This document shows, piece by piece, positions 22,829 through 31,799 of a DNA stretch of 64,000 nt. The DNA lies in the NCBI RefSeq assembly GCF_964030965.1, contig NZ_OZ034999.1, forward strand, positions 310,001 to 374,000, in the 5' to 3' direction. A program made the position numbers and the translations under genes. The DNA is from Spiroplasma endosymbiont of Amphimallon solstitiale. GTDB lineage: Bacteria > Bacillota_I > Bacilli_A > Mycoplasmatales > VBWQ01. Below the pieces are notes generated by a model. It saw only the letters and a list, made by a program, of their open reading frames with translations. It searched no databases and had not been told where the DNA came from. Each line of letters begins with the position of its first letter. Position 1 is the stretch's first letter.

Positions 22829-23066
22829 TATTAAATTCACCATTAATTATTTTTTGTAATAAAATATCAAGTATTAAATCTATTTCTGTACCATTATAGA
22901 ATTTTTGTTGTTTTTTAATATAATTAATTAATTTTTCTTTATATTCATTAATTACTTTTTGTTTAAACTCTTCTCTTAATTTTTCTATATTATGTAAATG
23001 TTCTTCTGTTATTTCTATATTACGTTTTCTATTATATTCATTAATAATTTCTTGATCTTTATTCAT
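22821..23066 (-). CDS. 81-aa helical phage protein
   Basis: Almost entirely charged helix (EEHLHNIEKLREEFKQKVIN), probably a coiled coil. AAAGGAATAAATAATG start. Function unknown. Confidence 0.55.
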   Translation of the reverse strand: MNKDQEIINEYNRKRNIEITEEHLHNIEKLREEFKQKVINEYKEKLINYIKKQQKFYNGTEIDLILDILLQKIINGEFNNE

Positions 23067-23069
23067 TAT

Positions 23070-23366
23070 TTATTCCTTTCATTTTTTAAATCATTTAACA
23101 TTAATTGAACAAAATGCACGATTTTTAGGAATGTTTAAGGTATTAAAGATTTGACCAGTTACTATAATTTCATCGTTTTTGTTTAATAAAATACATCGTT
23201 TATAAAATTTTGGGTTATTAAAAATTAAAGTAACATAGTTTAATCCATTTCATTGACCACGAACAGTATAATATAATAATTGTTTATTACCTTTCTCATG
23301 ATATTTTGCTTCAATAGTATTACTAAGTTTTACTGTTAATTTAATGTAATTTTCTTTATTTTTCAT
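23070..23366 (-). CDS. OB-fold-like, possible single-strand DNA-binding protein
   Basis: 98 aa with a five-strand-like pattern: YIKLTVKLSNTIEAKY, QLLYYTVRGQWNG, YVTLIFNN, DEIIVTGQIFNTLNI, AFCSINVKWFK. The last part (IIVTGQ.......FCSINVKW) resembles SSB/OB proteins. Overlaps the RuvC-like gene by 11 bp, which fits a replication/recombination block. Similarity is by pattern only. Confidence 0.45.
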
Positions 23367-23793
23367 TTTTATAATTCCTTAAATAATATTGAATATGTTT
23401 GTAAGCGTCTTGTTCATGTTTTGTAAAAATGATATTTCCTTTATAATTTTCTATTTTATTTTTGTTTTTTGGTTCATTTTCATGATAATCTCAGTTCATA
23501 ATATCTTCTACTAATACCATTAAAGCACCAATAACTTTTGGTGTTGCTAATGGATTAGTTAGTAACTGTTTTGAACTTAAAAAGAAATTTTCAACAATAA
23601 CTAATATTTTTTTATTATCAAATTGCTTTTTAATTAATTCAAAATATTCTTTATATATATTTTTACTTTCTAAAACTGTTTTTGCTTTAAATGTTTCATT
23701 AAAAATAATATTATTAGTTTCATTTGAATATATAACAATTCCATTATTACCAATACCAGCAGGGTCAATACCAATGATTAATTCGTATTGCAT
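23356..23793 (-). CDS. RuvC-like Holliday junction resolvase
   Basis: 145 aa, close to the size of viral RuvC-like nucleases. RNase H-fold acidic residues are in place: GIDPAGIGNNG (Asp near residue 9), VIVENFF (Glu near 68) and the C-terminal HEQDAYKH (Asp near 128). It would resolve branched phage DNA. Embedded in the early operon between Zn-cluster and OB-like proteins. Confidence 0.65.
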
Positions 23794-23796
23794 TTA

Positions 23797-24219
23797 TTAA
23801 TCATCTCTACATCAATCACAAACATATCCATATGGTTTTGTATAATCTAAATGTTTTTCAATATCATAATTATCTTCATATCTTTTAGTATTATGTTGTT
23901 CTGCTTCTAATTCTGTTTTAAAGTGATAAAGCATATTTATATCATCATCATTATATAATTCATCACATTCTACACATCTTTTTCTTCTCTTTTTAGTTTT
24001 ATTCATAATCAAAATATCCTTTTCAATTATTTTTGCTGTTTGTTTAAGGTATTTAGGTAATCTATCGTAACAACTATCACATATTAAATAAGGTATTGGT
24101 CAATTTTTATATTTAATAGTTTTAGTAGAATTATTAATACAATCTCATCAATTTTTATTTATACAAATTCTTAATTCACATTTTTTATTTTCATTAATAT
24201 TCATTTTTATATTATTCAT
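23797..24219 (-). CDS. 140-aa Cys-rich (zinc-binding) phage protein
   Basis: Reading UGA as Trp gives one frame from ATG 24219 to TAA 23797. Cys pairs: CELRIC, CINN, CDSC, then CVEC and near the end CDWC. An internal ATG at 24006 would give only the last 69 residues; because the upstream frame is open and contains conserved-looking Cys pairs, I chose the long form. Probable zinc-binding regulator or recombination accessory; unknown. Confidence 0.5.
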
Positions 24220-24222
24220 AAT

Positions 24223-24348
24223 TTATTTATATTTTTTTCTAGTTATTAATATTCAAAAACATTTATTACAGGTTCTATTTGCAAATGATGAATTTTTATA
24301 ACATATATCACAAGAACTAATCTTTCTATAATTTCTACTATATTCCAT
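24223..24348 (-). CDS. 41-aa zinc-ribbon-like protein
   Basis: MEYSRNYRKISSCDICYKNS, then CNKCF: two CxxC pairs 14 residues apart. AAAGGAATAAAATGCTT precedes the start. Ends next to the start of the following gene. Confidence 0.5.
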
Positions 24349-24374
24349 AAGCATTTTATTCCTTTCTTTAATTT

Positions 24375-24560
24375 TTACTTATAGTAATTAATAAAATTAT
24401 TAATCCAATTAAGGTTGAAATTGAATAAATAATTATTTTTATTTTTAATCACTTTTTTTGATGTTCTTTTGCTATTCTTATTTTTTGTTCTATTAATTCT
24501 TTCTTTTCTTTTTCTTCCATTTTTATTTTCTTTTCTAATATATTCTGTTGCTTTTAGCAT
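24375..24560 (-). CDS. 61-aa very basic protein with hydrophobic C-terminus
   Basis: Lys/Arg-rich N-terminal 40 residues (RKENKNGRKRKERINRTKNK), then aromatic/hydrophobic residues. First gene of the minus-strand phage operon. Coding status is uncertain. Confidence 0.4.
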   Translation of the reverse strand: MLKATEYIRKENKNGRKRKERINRTKNKNSKRTSKKVIKNKNNYLFNFNLNWINNFINYYK

Positions 24561-25382
24561 AAAGAATATATATTTTTATTTTTAGATTATTAATACTATT
24601 AATTATATTTTTTAAGAAAAATGGGCTCAAAAATAAATTGTGAAATTTTAAAAAACATTAAGGCATTCGATTCAATATTTATTTAATTTATGTTTAATAA
24701 ATTAATATTTTAATTGAACCGGCACCGCTTAATTTTTTTTACAAGTTTTAAATTTATTTTCTCGCCCAAAAAATTTTTCAAAAAAAATAAAAAATAAAAC
24801 CAACACTTACTCACTTGGTGGTGATAAGGTTGGTTAATTAAAGAATAGAATTAATATAGTAGGTTCCCTAGCAGGTCTATATATACTAGTTTCCAATTCG
24901 CTCCCACCCCAAGAATTACCATTACTGGTTAGTATAATTTATTAGGTATCACTCCACTTATTATTTATCCATGCAAGTCCACATGTTTTAGCTACTATTT
25001 TTAACAACTGTGTTGTAGTTCACTGTTTTAATTCTCTAACACGTGTTGATAATAGTGTTAAAGACGGTTATTAAATTAACTTTCTCCTACTTGGTCACTG
25101 CGTGTAGTAGATATTTAAAGGGTGCTAATAATAAAAATTTTAAAATTTTACAATTACAAAAAAAGACAAGATTATTTCTTGTCTTTTTCCTTGTTGATAA
25201 TTTTAATTTAACTTATAAAATGTATATTTTATTTTTTTTAAATACGTCGAATATAAAATATAAATTTAATGTTTTAAGAAAAGAGAATAATTTTGTCTAA
25301 TTTTAATGATTTTTAAAATAATTCATTTAGAAATAAGTTAATTATGTAGTAATTTAATTTCCTACTTTTTTGGGAACCTCCC
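24561..25382. other. Structured noncoding end of prophage 1
   Basis: No credible gene in ~820 bp. It is less AT-rich than its surroundings between 24800 and 25120. Hairpins visible: ACCAAC.CTTA...TAAG.GTTGGT (24798-24835), TATACTA...TAGTATA around AATTC...GAATT (24888-24945) and a terminator at 25163. A short ORF at 25043-25300 shows no coding character. It may hold a phage RNA and the early promoter of the minus-strand operon. Confidence 0.5.
25160..25188. terminator. Bidirectional terminator in the prophage end region
   Basis: AAAAAGACAAG / CTTGTCTTTTT with a 7-nt loop and T-runs on both strands. Confidence 0.75.
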
Positions 25383-25428
25383 AATATGCTAATTTTACTA
25401 ATACCACTACTTTTCTACAAAATTAAAG
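25383..25428 (-). mobile_element. IS1595-like element, right end
   Basis: Ends TACCACTACTTTTCTACAAA plus ATTAAAG, the inverted copy of the end at 7214, followed by the duplication TAATCTTC. This is the outer end of the element cut by prophage 1. Confidence 0.75.
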
Positions 25429-26134
25429 TAATCTTCTGTATTTTTCTAATCAAGCAAAGCTTCGTTCTACAATTCATCTTTTTGGTAATACTACAAAAGT
25501 ATGTAATTCATTACGTTTTATCACTTCAACATTTGCATTTATGATTGTTTTGATTTCAGAAGCAAATTTTTCACCAGTATAACCAGCATCTACTATTATT
25601 TTTTGAACTGCAGAAAGATTTTCTTTTTCATTTTCAATCATTATTATAGCGCTATTACGATCTGTTTTTTCTGCTGTGGTTATGTAAATTGCATGTGGTA
25701 AACCTTGAGAATCAACAACAATATGACGTTTTATGCCTGAAATCTTTTTACCAGCATCATAACCTTTATTTTCAGTAGTATCTGTATTTTTAACACTTTG
25801 CGAATCAATTATACAAAAACTAGTTTGTTCTTTGCGATTATTATTGATACGAACTTTTTTAACTAATTTTTTTTAAAATTAATTGCAATACACTAGGTTC
25901 TTTACCATTATTTTTACTTCAAATTTGAAAATAATAATATACAGTTTGTCATTTTGGAAAATTTTTTGGTAGCATTCTTCATTGACAACCACTTTTTAAT
26001 ACATATAAAATTGCACAAAATACTTCATATAAATCTAAACTTCTTGGTTTTGTTTTCTTTTTGCTATTTTCTAAAATTGATTTTATGTTCTCAAATTGTT
26101 CTTTGGTGACATGACTTGGATAATTTTTATGCAT
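25429..26134 (-). pseudogene. IS5-family transposase split by IS1595-like insertion
   Basis: Same two-frame transposase as at 1-720. The last ~30 codons of ORF B (YRRLWKNCERKLNTSLQMVV) lie at 7122-7213, 18 kb away, so no complete protein can be made. Confidence 0.8.
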
Positions 26135-26200
26135 ATATACCTCTTATTTTAAAATATATAATCATTTTACATTATTTTCGAAAAGATTCTAAACAGGTTC
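25429..26200 (-). mobile_element. IS5-family copy B, main part
   Basis: Continues the element begun at 7114; the first 8 bp repeat 7206-7213. Transposase ORF A starts at 26134, and the A8 slippage site is at the same place as in copy A. With the insertion removed it would be a complete element ending in ORF B stop 7122. Sequence over the shared 770 bp is essentially identical to copy A, so it moved recently. Confidence 0.85.
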
Positions 26201-26203
26201 TTA

Positions 26204-26552
26204 TAGTATCATTTGTTTCAATTACTCGTTCTGCTTCTGTTCTTCAATTTATTTGATCTAATTTTTCTTTTAATTATGTAGAAAAGTATGGATGACCAAA
26301 AATTATTCATCAATTTACACTTAAAATATTATTTTTAATTAAAAATTTGTTAAAAGTAACATTATTTAGTGTAAAAATTCTCTAAAAATAACACTTTATC
26401 ATGTATCATTACTTTTCTACAAAATTAAAGAATTTTTCTCATTCAAAATATATTTTTTGTTGTAAATATTTTTGATTTTCAGAAGAATTTTTCATTTTTC
26501 TTTGGCATTCTTCTATTTCTTTTTTATTTCCTTTAGTTAAATTTTTAAACAT
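26204..26552 (-). pseudogene. 5' part of the unknown gene split by the nested insertion
   Basis: ATG at 26552 after AAAGGTGGG. Encodes MFKNLTKGNKKEIEECQRKM, a charged helix, running into the MITE at 26268 and then IS5 at 26201. The rest is at 6771-7113. The gene therefore carries three layers of insertion. Confidence 0.6.
26268..26430 (+). repeat. 163-bp MITE, copy 3
   Basis: Duplication AATTTTTC at 26260-26267 and 26431-26438. Inserted in the broken gene at 26204-26552, antisense to it. Confidence 0.92.
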
Positions 26553-26576
26553 TTATGTTTCCCACCTTTTTAAAAT

Positions 26577-26617
26577 AAAAACTCATTTACTTTAAAATAA
26601 AGTAAATGAGTTTTTTA
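26577..26617. terminator. Strong hairpin terminator
   Basis: AAAACTCATTTACTTTA / TAAAGTAAATGAGTTTT, a 17-bp perfect stem with a 3-nt loop, A-run before and T-run after. Lies upstream of the broken gene and of deoD. Confidence 0.8.
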
Positions 26618-26781
26618 TAAACTAAACATTATTTAGTTTTAGTAAATTATACTAAAAAAACTAAAAAAGGTGTTGATTAAACTTTTTTTAGAATATTTTT
26701 TATTTTCTTTAATTAGTATGAAAAGTTATAAAATTAAATTTAATTTTTAAAATAAAAAACTAGTCATTAAAAATATTAATG

Positions 26782-26810
26782 TTGTTACTAAATTAACAAT
26801 ATATTATAAT
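26782..26810 (+). promoter_or_regulatory. Promoter of deoD-tsaD-coaE
   Basis: TTGTTA (26782-26787), 17 bp, TATAAT (26805-26810), 31 bp before the deoD ATG. Confidence 0.65.
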
Positions 26811-26840
26811 AACTATTATTATTTAAAAAAAGGAGAATAT

Positions 26841-27668
26841 ATGCAAAATAAAGAAAAAATTCCAACAGCTCATATTAAAGCTGCTCGTGATCAAATTGCA
26901 AAAGTAGTAATTATGCCAGGCGATCCATTACGTGCTCAATTCATTGCTTCTAATTTTTTACAAGATTGAAAACAAGTAAATAATGTTCGTAATATGCTAA
27001 TGTTTACTGGAAAATATAAAGGATATAATATTACTATTGCTGCTAGTGGTATGGGTATGCCTTCAATTGGTATATATTCATATGAGTTATTTAAATTTTA
27101 TGATGTTGACTGTATTATTCGTGTTGGTAGTGCTGGTTCATATCAAAAAGATGTTAAAGTTTATGATATTATTAATACTACTAAAGTATATAGTGAATCT
27201 ACTTTCGCTAAATATGCTGCTAATATTGATGAAAATCAAATTGAATCTGTTGGTAATATTAGCAAAATTATTAATAAAGTGGCACAAAAAATTGATAATG
27301 AATTTGATCAGCAAAAAAATGAAAATTCTTCGTATATAGTAAGTGAAAAAATAAATTTAAGATTAGGTTTAATTCATTCAAGTGATGTATTTTATCGTAT
27401 TAATGATAATGATTATAAAACTAATCCTTTAATTAGCAAATGCTTAGCAGTAGAAATGGAATCTTTTGCTTTATTTGCTAATGCAAAACATTTAGAAAAA
27501 AATGCGGCTTGTTTATTAACAATTTCTGATTCTTTTATTACCGGTGAATCAATTTCAGCAACATTACGCGAAACTAGTTTTAAAAAAATGATGATTTTAG
27601 CTTTAGAATCAGCAGTTGCTTATTATAAAGGAGAGGATATTGATGATAATCTTAGCAATAGAAACTAG
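26841..27668 (+). CDS. deoD: Purine nucleoside phosphorylase
   Basis: 275 aa, hexameric DeoD type, cytosolic; cleaves purine nucleosides with phosphate in salvage. Motifs: MPGDPLRAQ (phosphate binding) near residue 25, [16 protein letters not shown] near 66, [14 protein letters not shown] near 90, [12 protein letters not shown] near 200 and the catalytic Asp in TISDSF. Start chosen at ATG 26841 after AAAGGAG. The 3' end overlaps the tsaD start by 26 bp, so the extra C-terminal residues (DDNLSNRN) are encoded inside the next gene. First gene of a three-gene operon. Confidence 0.93.
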
Positions 27669-28581
27669 TTGTGATGAAACTAGTGTTGCTGTTATTAAAG
27701 ATAAAAATGTTTTAAGTAATATTATTGCTTCACAAATTAAGCTTCATCAACAATATGGTGGTGTTGTTCCAGAATTAGCAGCACGAGCTCATAGTGAAAA
27801 TATTGCTACTGTCTTACAAACAGCAATTGAAAAATCTAACATTTCAATTATGGATATTGATTTTGTTGCTTATACTAATACTCCTGGTCTTGCTAGTTGT
27901 TTACACGTAGGTAAAATTATAGCAGAAACTATTGCTGCTTATTTAGAAAAGCCATTGCTTCCATGTAATCATTTGTATGGACATTTGTATGCTTCTTTAA
28001 TTAATAATGAATGAGAATTTCCAGTACTTGGTTTATTAGTTAGTGGTGGTCATACACAGTTGATGTTGGCAAATGAACATTTAAATTTCAGTATACTTGG
28101 TCAAACATTAGATGATGCTGTTGGTGAATGTTATGATAAAGTTGCAAGAATGTTAGGTTTAAAATATCCGGGTGGTCCTGAAATTGAACGAAGTGCTAAA
28201 TTGGGAAAGCCAACTTATAAATTACCATTACCTAAAAATGATAATAGTTTAGATTTTAGTTTTAGTGGTTTAAAATCAGCATGTGCTAATTTGATAAATA
28301 AAGAAAAAGGTAAGTTACAATTTAATAATTTTGCAACTTCTTTTCAAACAACGGTTATTCAAGTATTGATTAATAAAATTGAATTAGCATTAAAAAAACA
28401 TAATCCAAAAACCTTAGTTTTAGCAGGAGGAGTTAGTGCTAATCAGCAATTAAGATTAGCAGTATTAGATTTAAAAATTAAATATCCAAATTTAAAAATA
28501 ATTGTTCCAAAATTAGAATACTGTACTGATAATGCAGCAATGATTGGTATTCTTGCAAGTTATCAAATTGAACATAAGTAA
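27643..28581 (+). CDS. tsaD: tRNA N6-threonylcarbamoyladenosine transferase
   Basis: 312 aa, Kae1/TsaD ASKHA-fold enzyme that adds threonylcarbamoyl to A37 of ANN-decoding tRNAs. Landmarks: [11 protein letters not shown] at the N-terminus, metal-binding HLYGH near residue 110, LVSGGHTQL near 130, DDAVGECYDKVARMLGL, the segment LDFSFSGLKSA, AGGVSANQQLR and the C-terminal YCTDNAAMIG with its metal Asp. Complete. The start is ATG 27643 with GGAGAGG upstream inside deoD. Confidence 0.95.
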
Positions 28582-28591
28582 GGGTGAACTC

Positions 28592-29185
28592 ATGATTATT
28601 GGTATTATTGGTGAAGCGGGAGTAGGTAAGACAACTGCTACAAATTTTTTTCAAAATAAAGGTGCGTATGTTATTTTTGTTGATAAAGTTGTTAAACATA
28701 TTTATACACTAAAAGAAACAAAAAAAGCATTAATTAATGAATTCGGTGATACTTTTATTAATAATGATAAAACAATTAATAAAATAAAATTACGGTATGA
28801 AGCATTTCAACACCCTTATATTTTACGTAAATTAGAAAATATTATTTGACCAAAAATGATAAAAATTGTTGAAGAAGATATTATTCGTAATAAAATACAC
28901 CAAGAATTAATTGTTATTGATTGTGCAGTATTATTTAATGCAAATTTAAATTTATTAGTTGATAAAATTCTTTTAATTGAGGCTGAGGAAGATAAAAAAA
29001 TCCAACGAATAAAAGAACGTGATAATGTTAATGATTTACAAGTTATTTCATTATTAAATCAACAAAAAAAATATTTAATTTTAAATAAAGATATTGATTT
29101 TATTGTTAAAAATAACGGTACTATTAATGATTTTATTAAACAATTACAAAAAGTTGAAAAAAAGTTATTAACAAATAAAGTATAA
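28592..29185 (+). CDS. coaE: Dephospho-CoA kinase
   Basis: 197 aa, last step of CoA synthesis (phosphorylates dephospho-CoA). P-loop GEAGVGKTT at residues 7-15, DKVVKHIY after it (aspartate corresponding to the substrate-binding D), HPYILRKLE and VIDCAVLFNANL in place of the usual DxPLLFE loop, and RIKERD lid. The GEAGVGKTT P-loop and CAVLF are slightly atypical, but size and order fit CoaE. Eleven bp after tsaD. Confidence 0.82.
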
Positions 29186-29205
29186 AGATTAATGTTTTTT
29201 ACTTT

Positions 29206-30266
29206 CCTGAATTGTAAATATAAATGGGACAGTTTTTTAAAATAATTGTATTAAATCTATTGGTCTTTTATAAGATAGTGATTTTCTGGGTGTAGAATTA
29301 ATTTGAAATGCTATAGTATTTAAATCTTTTTGTTTATATGAAGATAGATCTGTAGATTTTGGTAAATATCTTCTTAAAATACCATTATTATTTTCATTTA
29401 AACCTCTTTGACAAGGTTTACCAGGATCTGCAAAATAAATCTTAACATTACAATTTTTTTCGATTAATTTTCATTTACTAAATTCTTTACCACGATCAAA
29501 AGTAATAGTTTTAACTGTTCCTTTTTGTAACTTTGAAATAAATTTTATTATACTTTTTGTAATATTTTCTGATTTATTATTTTTAGTTGCTAAAGGAATT
29601 GTGGTTTTTGATCATATATCAGCTAAAGTAATAATAGAACTTTTATGATCTTTACCAATGATAGTATCACCCTCTAAATGACCAAATTCTTCTATATTTT
29701 TAATATTAGGAATGATTAAATTTCTTTCATGAATAGACTTACAATTATTAATTCTGCCCCTAGTTTCTTTTTGTTTGTGAGGTTTATTTTTTCCTTTTCT
29801 CAATAAGTTATTTTCATCAAAACCCATTCGATTTGTTTTAAACATGTTATATAAAGTTTTTGTTGAAATACTTTTTATTTTATTTTCCTTTAAAAAATTA
29901 GCAATTATATCAAGAGCATAATTTTTAGTAATTAACAAATGATTAATAGTATTAATTTCTATTAAAGTTAAAATTATTAATTTTCTACCTGCATTTTGTT
30001 TATTTTTTTGAATTTTATTCAATATTTCTAATGGTAATAAGTTTTGATTTAATAATCTACAAACTCTATGTACAGTTGATTTACTATAATCAATGGCTTT
30101 TGCTATTTTACGAATCGAAAATCCATAACTTTTATATTCTTTTATTGCTATTATTGATTCAATAGTCAGATACTTATACATTGTGCTAATTCCTTTCTTT
30201 TCTTAATTATAGAATTAACACAATTTAATTTTTATATAAGTGTCCTTTTTAATTTTACAATTCAGG
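29206..30266 (-). mobile_element. IS30-family copy 2, intact 1061 bp
   Basis: CCTGAATTGTAAA at 29206 to TTTACAATTCAGG at 30266, flanked by TTT on both sides. Inserted between coaE and the cobalamin riboswitch without disrupting either. Confidence 0.93.
29237..30181 (-). CDS. IS30-family transposase
   Basis: 314 aa. N-terminal helix-turn-helix (SIRKIAKAIDYSKSTVHRVC), a second basic linker, then an RNase H-fold DDE core: FGHLEGDTIIG (Asp), TFDRGKEF (Asp), [15 protein letters not shown] (Glu). Preceded by AAGAAAGGAATTAGCACA. Identical in copies 3 and 4. One UGA Trp (IWSKTT) and a second (SKWKL). Confidence 0.95.
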
Positions 30267-30455
30267 TTTAAAAAACAACAGTAAAGAATATATTAAATTA
30301 TTTTTGTATATTAAAATGAAAATTTTCATAATAAAAAAATTAAGAATAATTTTAAAATAGTTGAGGTTAAAAAAATACATAGTAATGTATTTATAAATTA
30401 CCAAAATTGTTTTTCTTGTAGTAGAATATTTATACAACTAAATAACAAGGAACTT

Positions 30456-30590
30456 TAGATGTTCGGGAAAAAGATGAGAATTCTTTGTTGCCCCAGCAAC
30501 TGTGATGTTGATGAACGTTACAAAACCATTGAAGATAAAACTTTGAGAAGGGTAACAAGTAAAATGAAGCTAAGCCAGTAGACCGGTCTA
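30456..30590 (+). promoter_or_regulatory. Cobalamin riboswitch
   Basis: The core matches the cobalamin aptamer (RF00174-type): TTCGGGAA, then AGATGAGAATTC, GCCCCAGCAACTGT (consensus CCCCGCAACTGT), CCATTG, GAGAAGGG and AAGCCAGTAGACCGGTC (consensus AAGCCAGGAGACC). Outer bases TAGA (30456) and TCTA (30587) can close P1. A terminator hairpin follows at 30699, and nrdF starts at 30763. Ligand-dependent repression is expected from the family; it was not tested here. Confidence 0.85.
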
Positions 30591-30698
30591 ATTTTTTAAG
30601 TAATATTATATTCCTGGGTGTGAATTAATGATTATTTTTAATAATTACTTTTATTTTTTAATATTTGTAATTTTAATAAAGTAATTTTTAATAATGAT

Positions 30699-30731
30699 AA
30701 CATCCTTTATATAATATAGGGGATGTTTTTA
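30699..30731 (+). terminator. Terminator in the nrd leader
   Basis: AACATCC (30699-30705) and GGATGTT (30721-30727) with a 15-nt loop and T-run. It lies between aptamer and nrdF, so it is the likely switching hairpin. Confidence 0.75.
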
Positions 30732-30762
30732 GTTGTGTAATTAAGTAGAGGGGTAATAATAA

Positions 30763-31782
30763 ATGGCAAAAGATAACAAATATTTTCAACAATCACAGTC
30801 ACCATTAGAGTATATTATGAAAAATTTTAATGGAAAAATGCGGTCTGTAAATTGAAATGTAATCAATGATGAAAAAGATTTAGAGGTTTGAAACCGTATT
30901 ACTCAAAATTTTTGGTTACCAGAAAAAATTCCTGTTTCTAATGACTTGACTTCTTGAAAAACATTAAATCCAAAATGACAAGAGTTAATAACAAGAACAT
31001 TTACAGGTTTAACTTTATTAGATACAATTCAGGCAACAGTTGGTGATATTGCACAAATACCTAATTCTTTAACTGATCACGAACAAGTTATTTACACAAA
31101 TTTTGCTTTTATGGTAGCAGTTCATGCTCGATCATACGGAACAATTTTTTCAACTTTATGTTCTAGTGAGCAGATTGAATCTGCTCATGAATGAGTAATT
31201 AATAATGAAAGTTTACAAGCCAGAGCACGTGCACTAATTCCTTATTATACAAGTGATGATCCTTTAAAATCCAAAGTAGCTGCCGCTTTAATGCCGGGTT
31301 TTTTATTATATGGTGGTTTTTATTTACCATTTTATTTATCTGCTCGTAGTAAATTACCTAATACTTCAGATATTATTAGATTAATTTTACGTGATAAAGT
31401 TATTCATAATTATTATAGTGGCTATAAATATCAAAGAAAAGTTGAAAAGTTACCAAAAGAAAAACAAGAAGAAATGAAAAAATTTGTATTTGATTTATTG
31501 TTTAAATTAATTGATTTAGAAAAGCAATATTTGACAGAATTATATCAAGAATTTAATTTAGCTGAAGATGCTATTAAGTTTAGTTTATATAATGCTGGTA
31601 AGTTTTTACAAAATTTAGGATATGATTCACCTTTTAGTGAAGAACAAACAAGAATTAAGCCAGAAATTTTTAATCAATTATCAGCTCGAGCTGATGAAAA
31701 TCACGATTTCTTTTCAGGTAATGGTTCATCTTATGTAATGGGCATTACTGTAGAAACGCAAGATGAAGATTGAGAATTCTAA
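30763..31782 (+). CDS. nrdF: Class Ie (metal-free, VPK) ribonucleotide reductase R2 subunit
   Basis: 339 aa. It aligns collinearly with class Ib NrdF at a constant offset of 20 residues from the Salmonella numbering. Retained: Asp87 (LLDTIQ), His121, Tyr125 (VHARSY) and His215. Replaced: Glu98 to Val118 (AFMVAVH), Glu158 to Pro178 (ALMPGF) and Glu192 to Lys212 (LRDKVIH). This V-P-K set defines R2 proteins shown in mollicutes to use a DOPA radical on the equivalent tyrosine without metal. The subunit would pass its radical to NrdE to make deoxynucleotides. ATG after GTAGAGGGG; downstream of a cobalamin riboswitch; the nrdI-nrdE fusion follows after 17 bp. Confidence 0.93.
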
Positions 31783-31799
31783 TTTTAAAGGAGAAAAAA

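Larger units (their letters stand above)
8311..25382 (-). mobile_element. Prophage 1, podovirus-like, about 17 kb with later insertions
   Basis: Left end GGGACGGTAACAAAAACGG at 8311; the same sequence starts prophage 2 at 54231 in a different context. The right end, 25361-25382, is an imperfect inverted copy (16 of 22 bases). Sixteen minus-strand genes, many overlapping by a few bases, run from 24560 to 12215: early small proteins, a RuvC-like nuclease, an OB-like protein, scaffold, capsid, tail fibre, portal candidate and a large structural protein. No DNA polymerase, terminase or site-specific integrase was found. IS30 copy 1 and two MITEs sit inside it. Confidence 0.7.

Noticed and set aside
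25043-25300. 85-aa ORF in the prophage end region
   Set aside because: No ribosome site, odd composition, and it spans a terminator hairpin.
8311-25382. Plectrovirus (SpV1-like) prophage
   Set aside because: Gene sizes, scaffold/capsid/fibre layout and operon length do not fit a filamentous virus of ~8 kb.
7214-25428. The 18-kb segment between IS1595-like ends as one cargo-carrying transposon
   Set aside because: The prophage has its own sharp ends (shared with prophage 2 at 54231) inside those of the IS1595-like element, so later insertion is simpler.
27037-27339. Plus-strand ORF inside deoD
   Set aside because: Out-of-frame shadow of a clear purine nucleoside phosphorylase gene.
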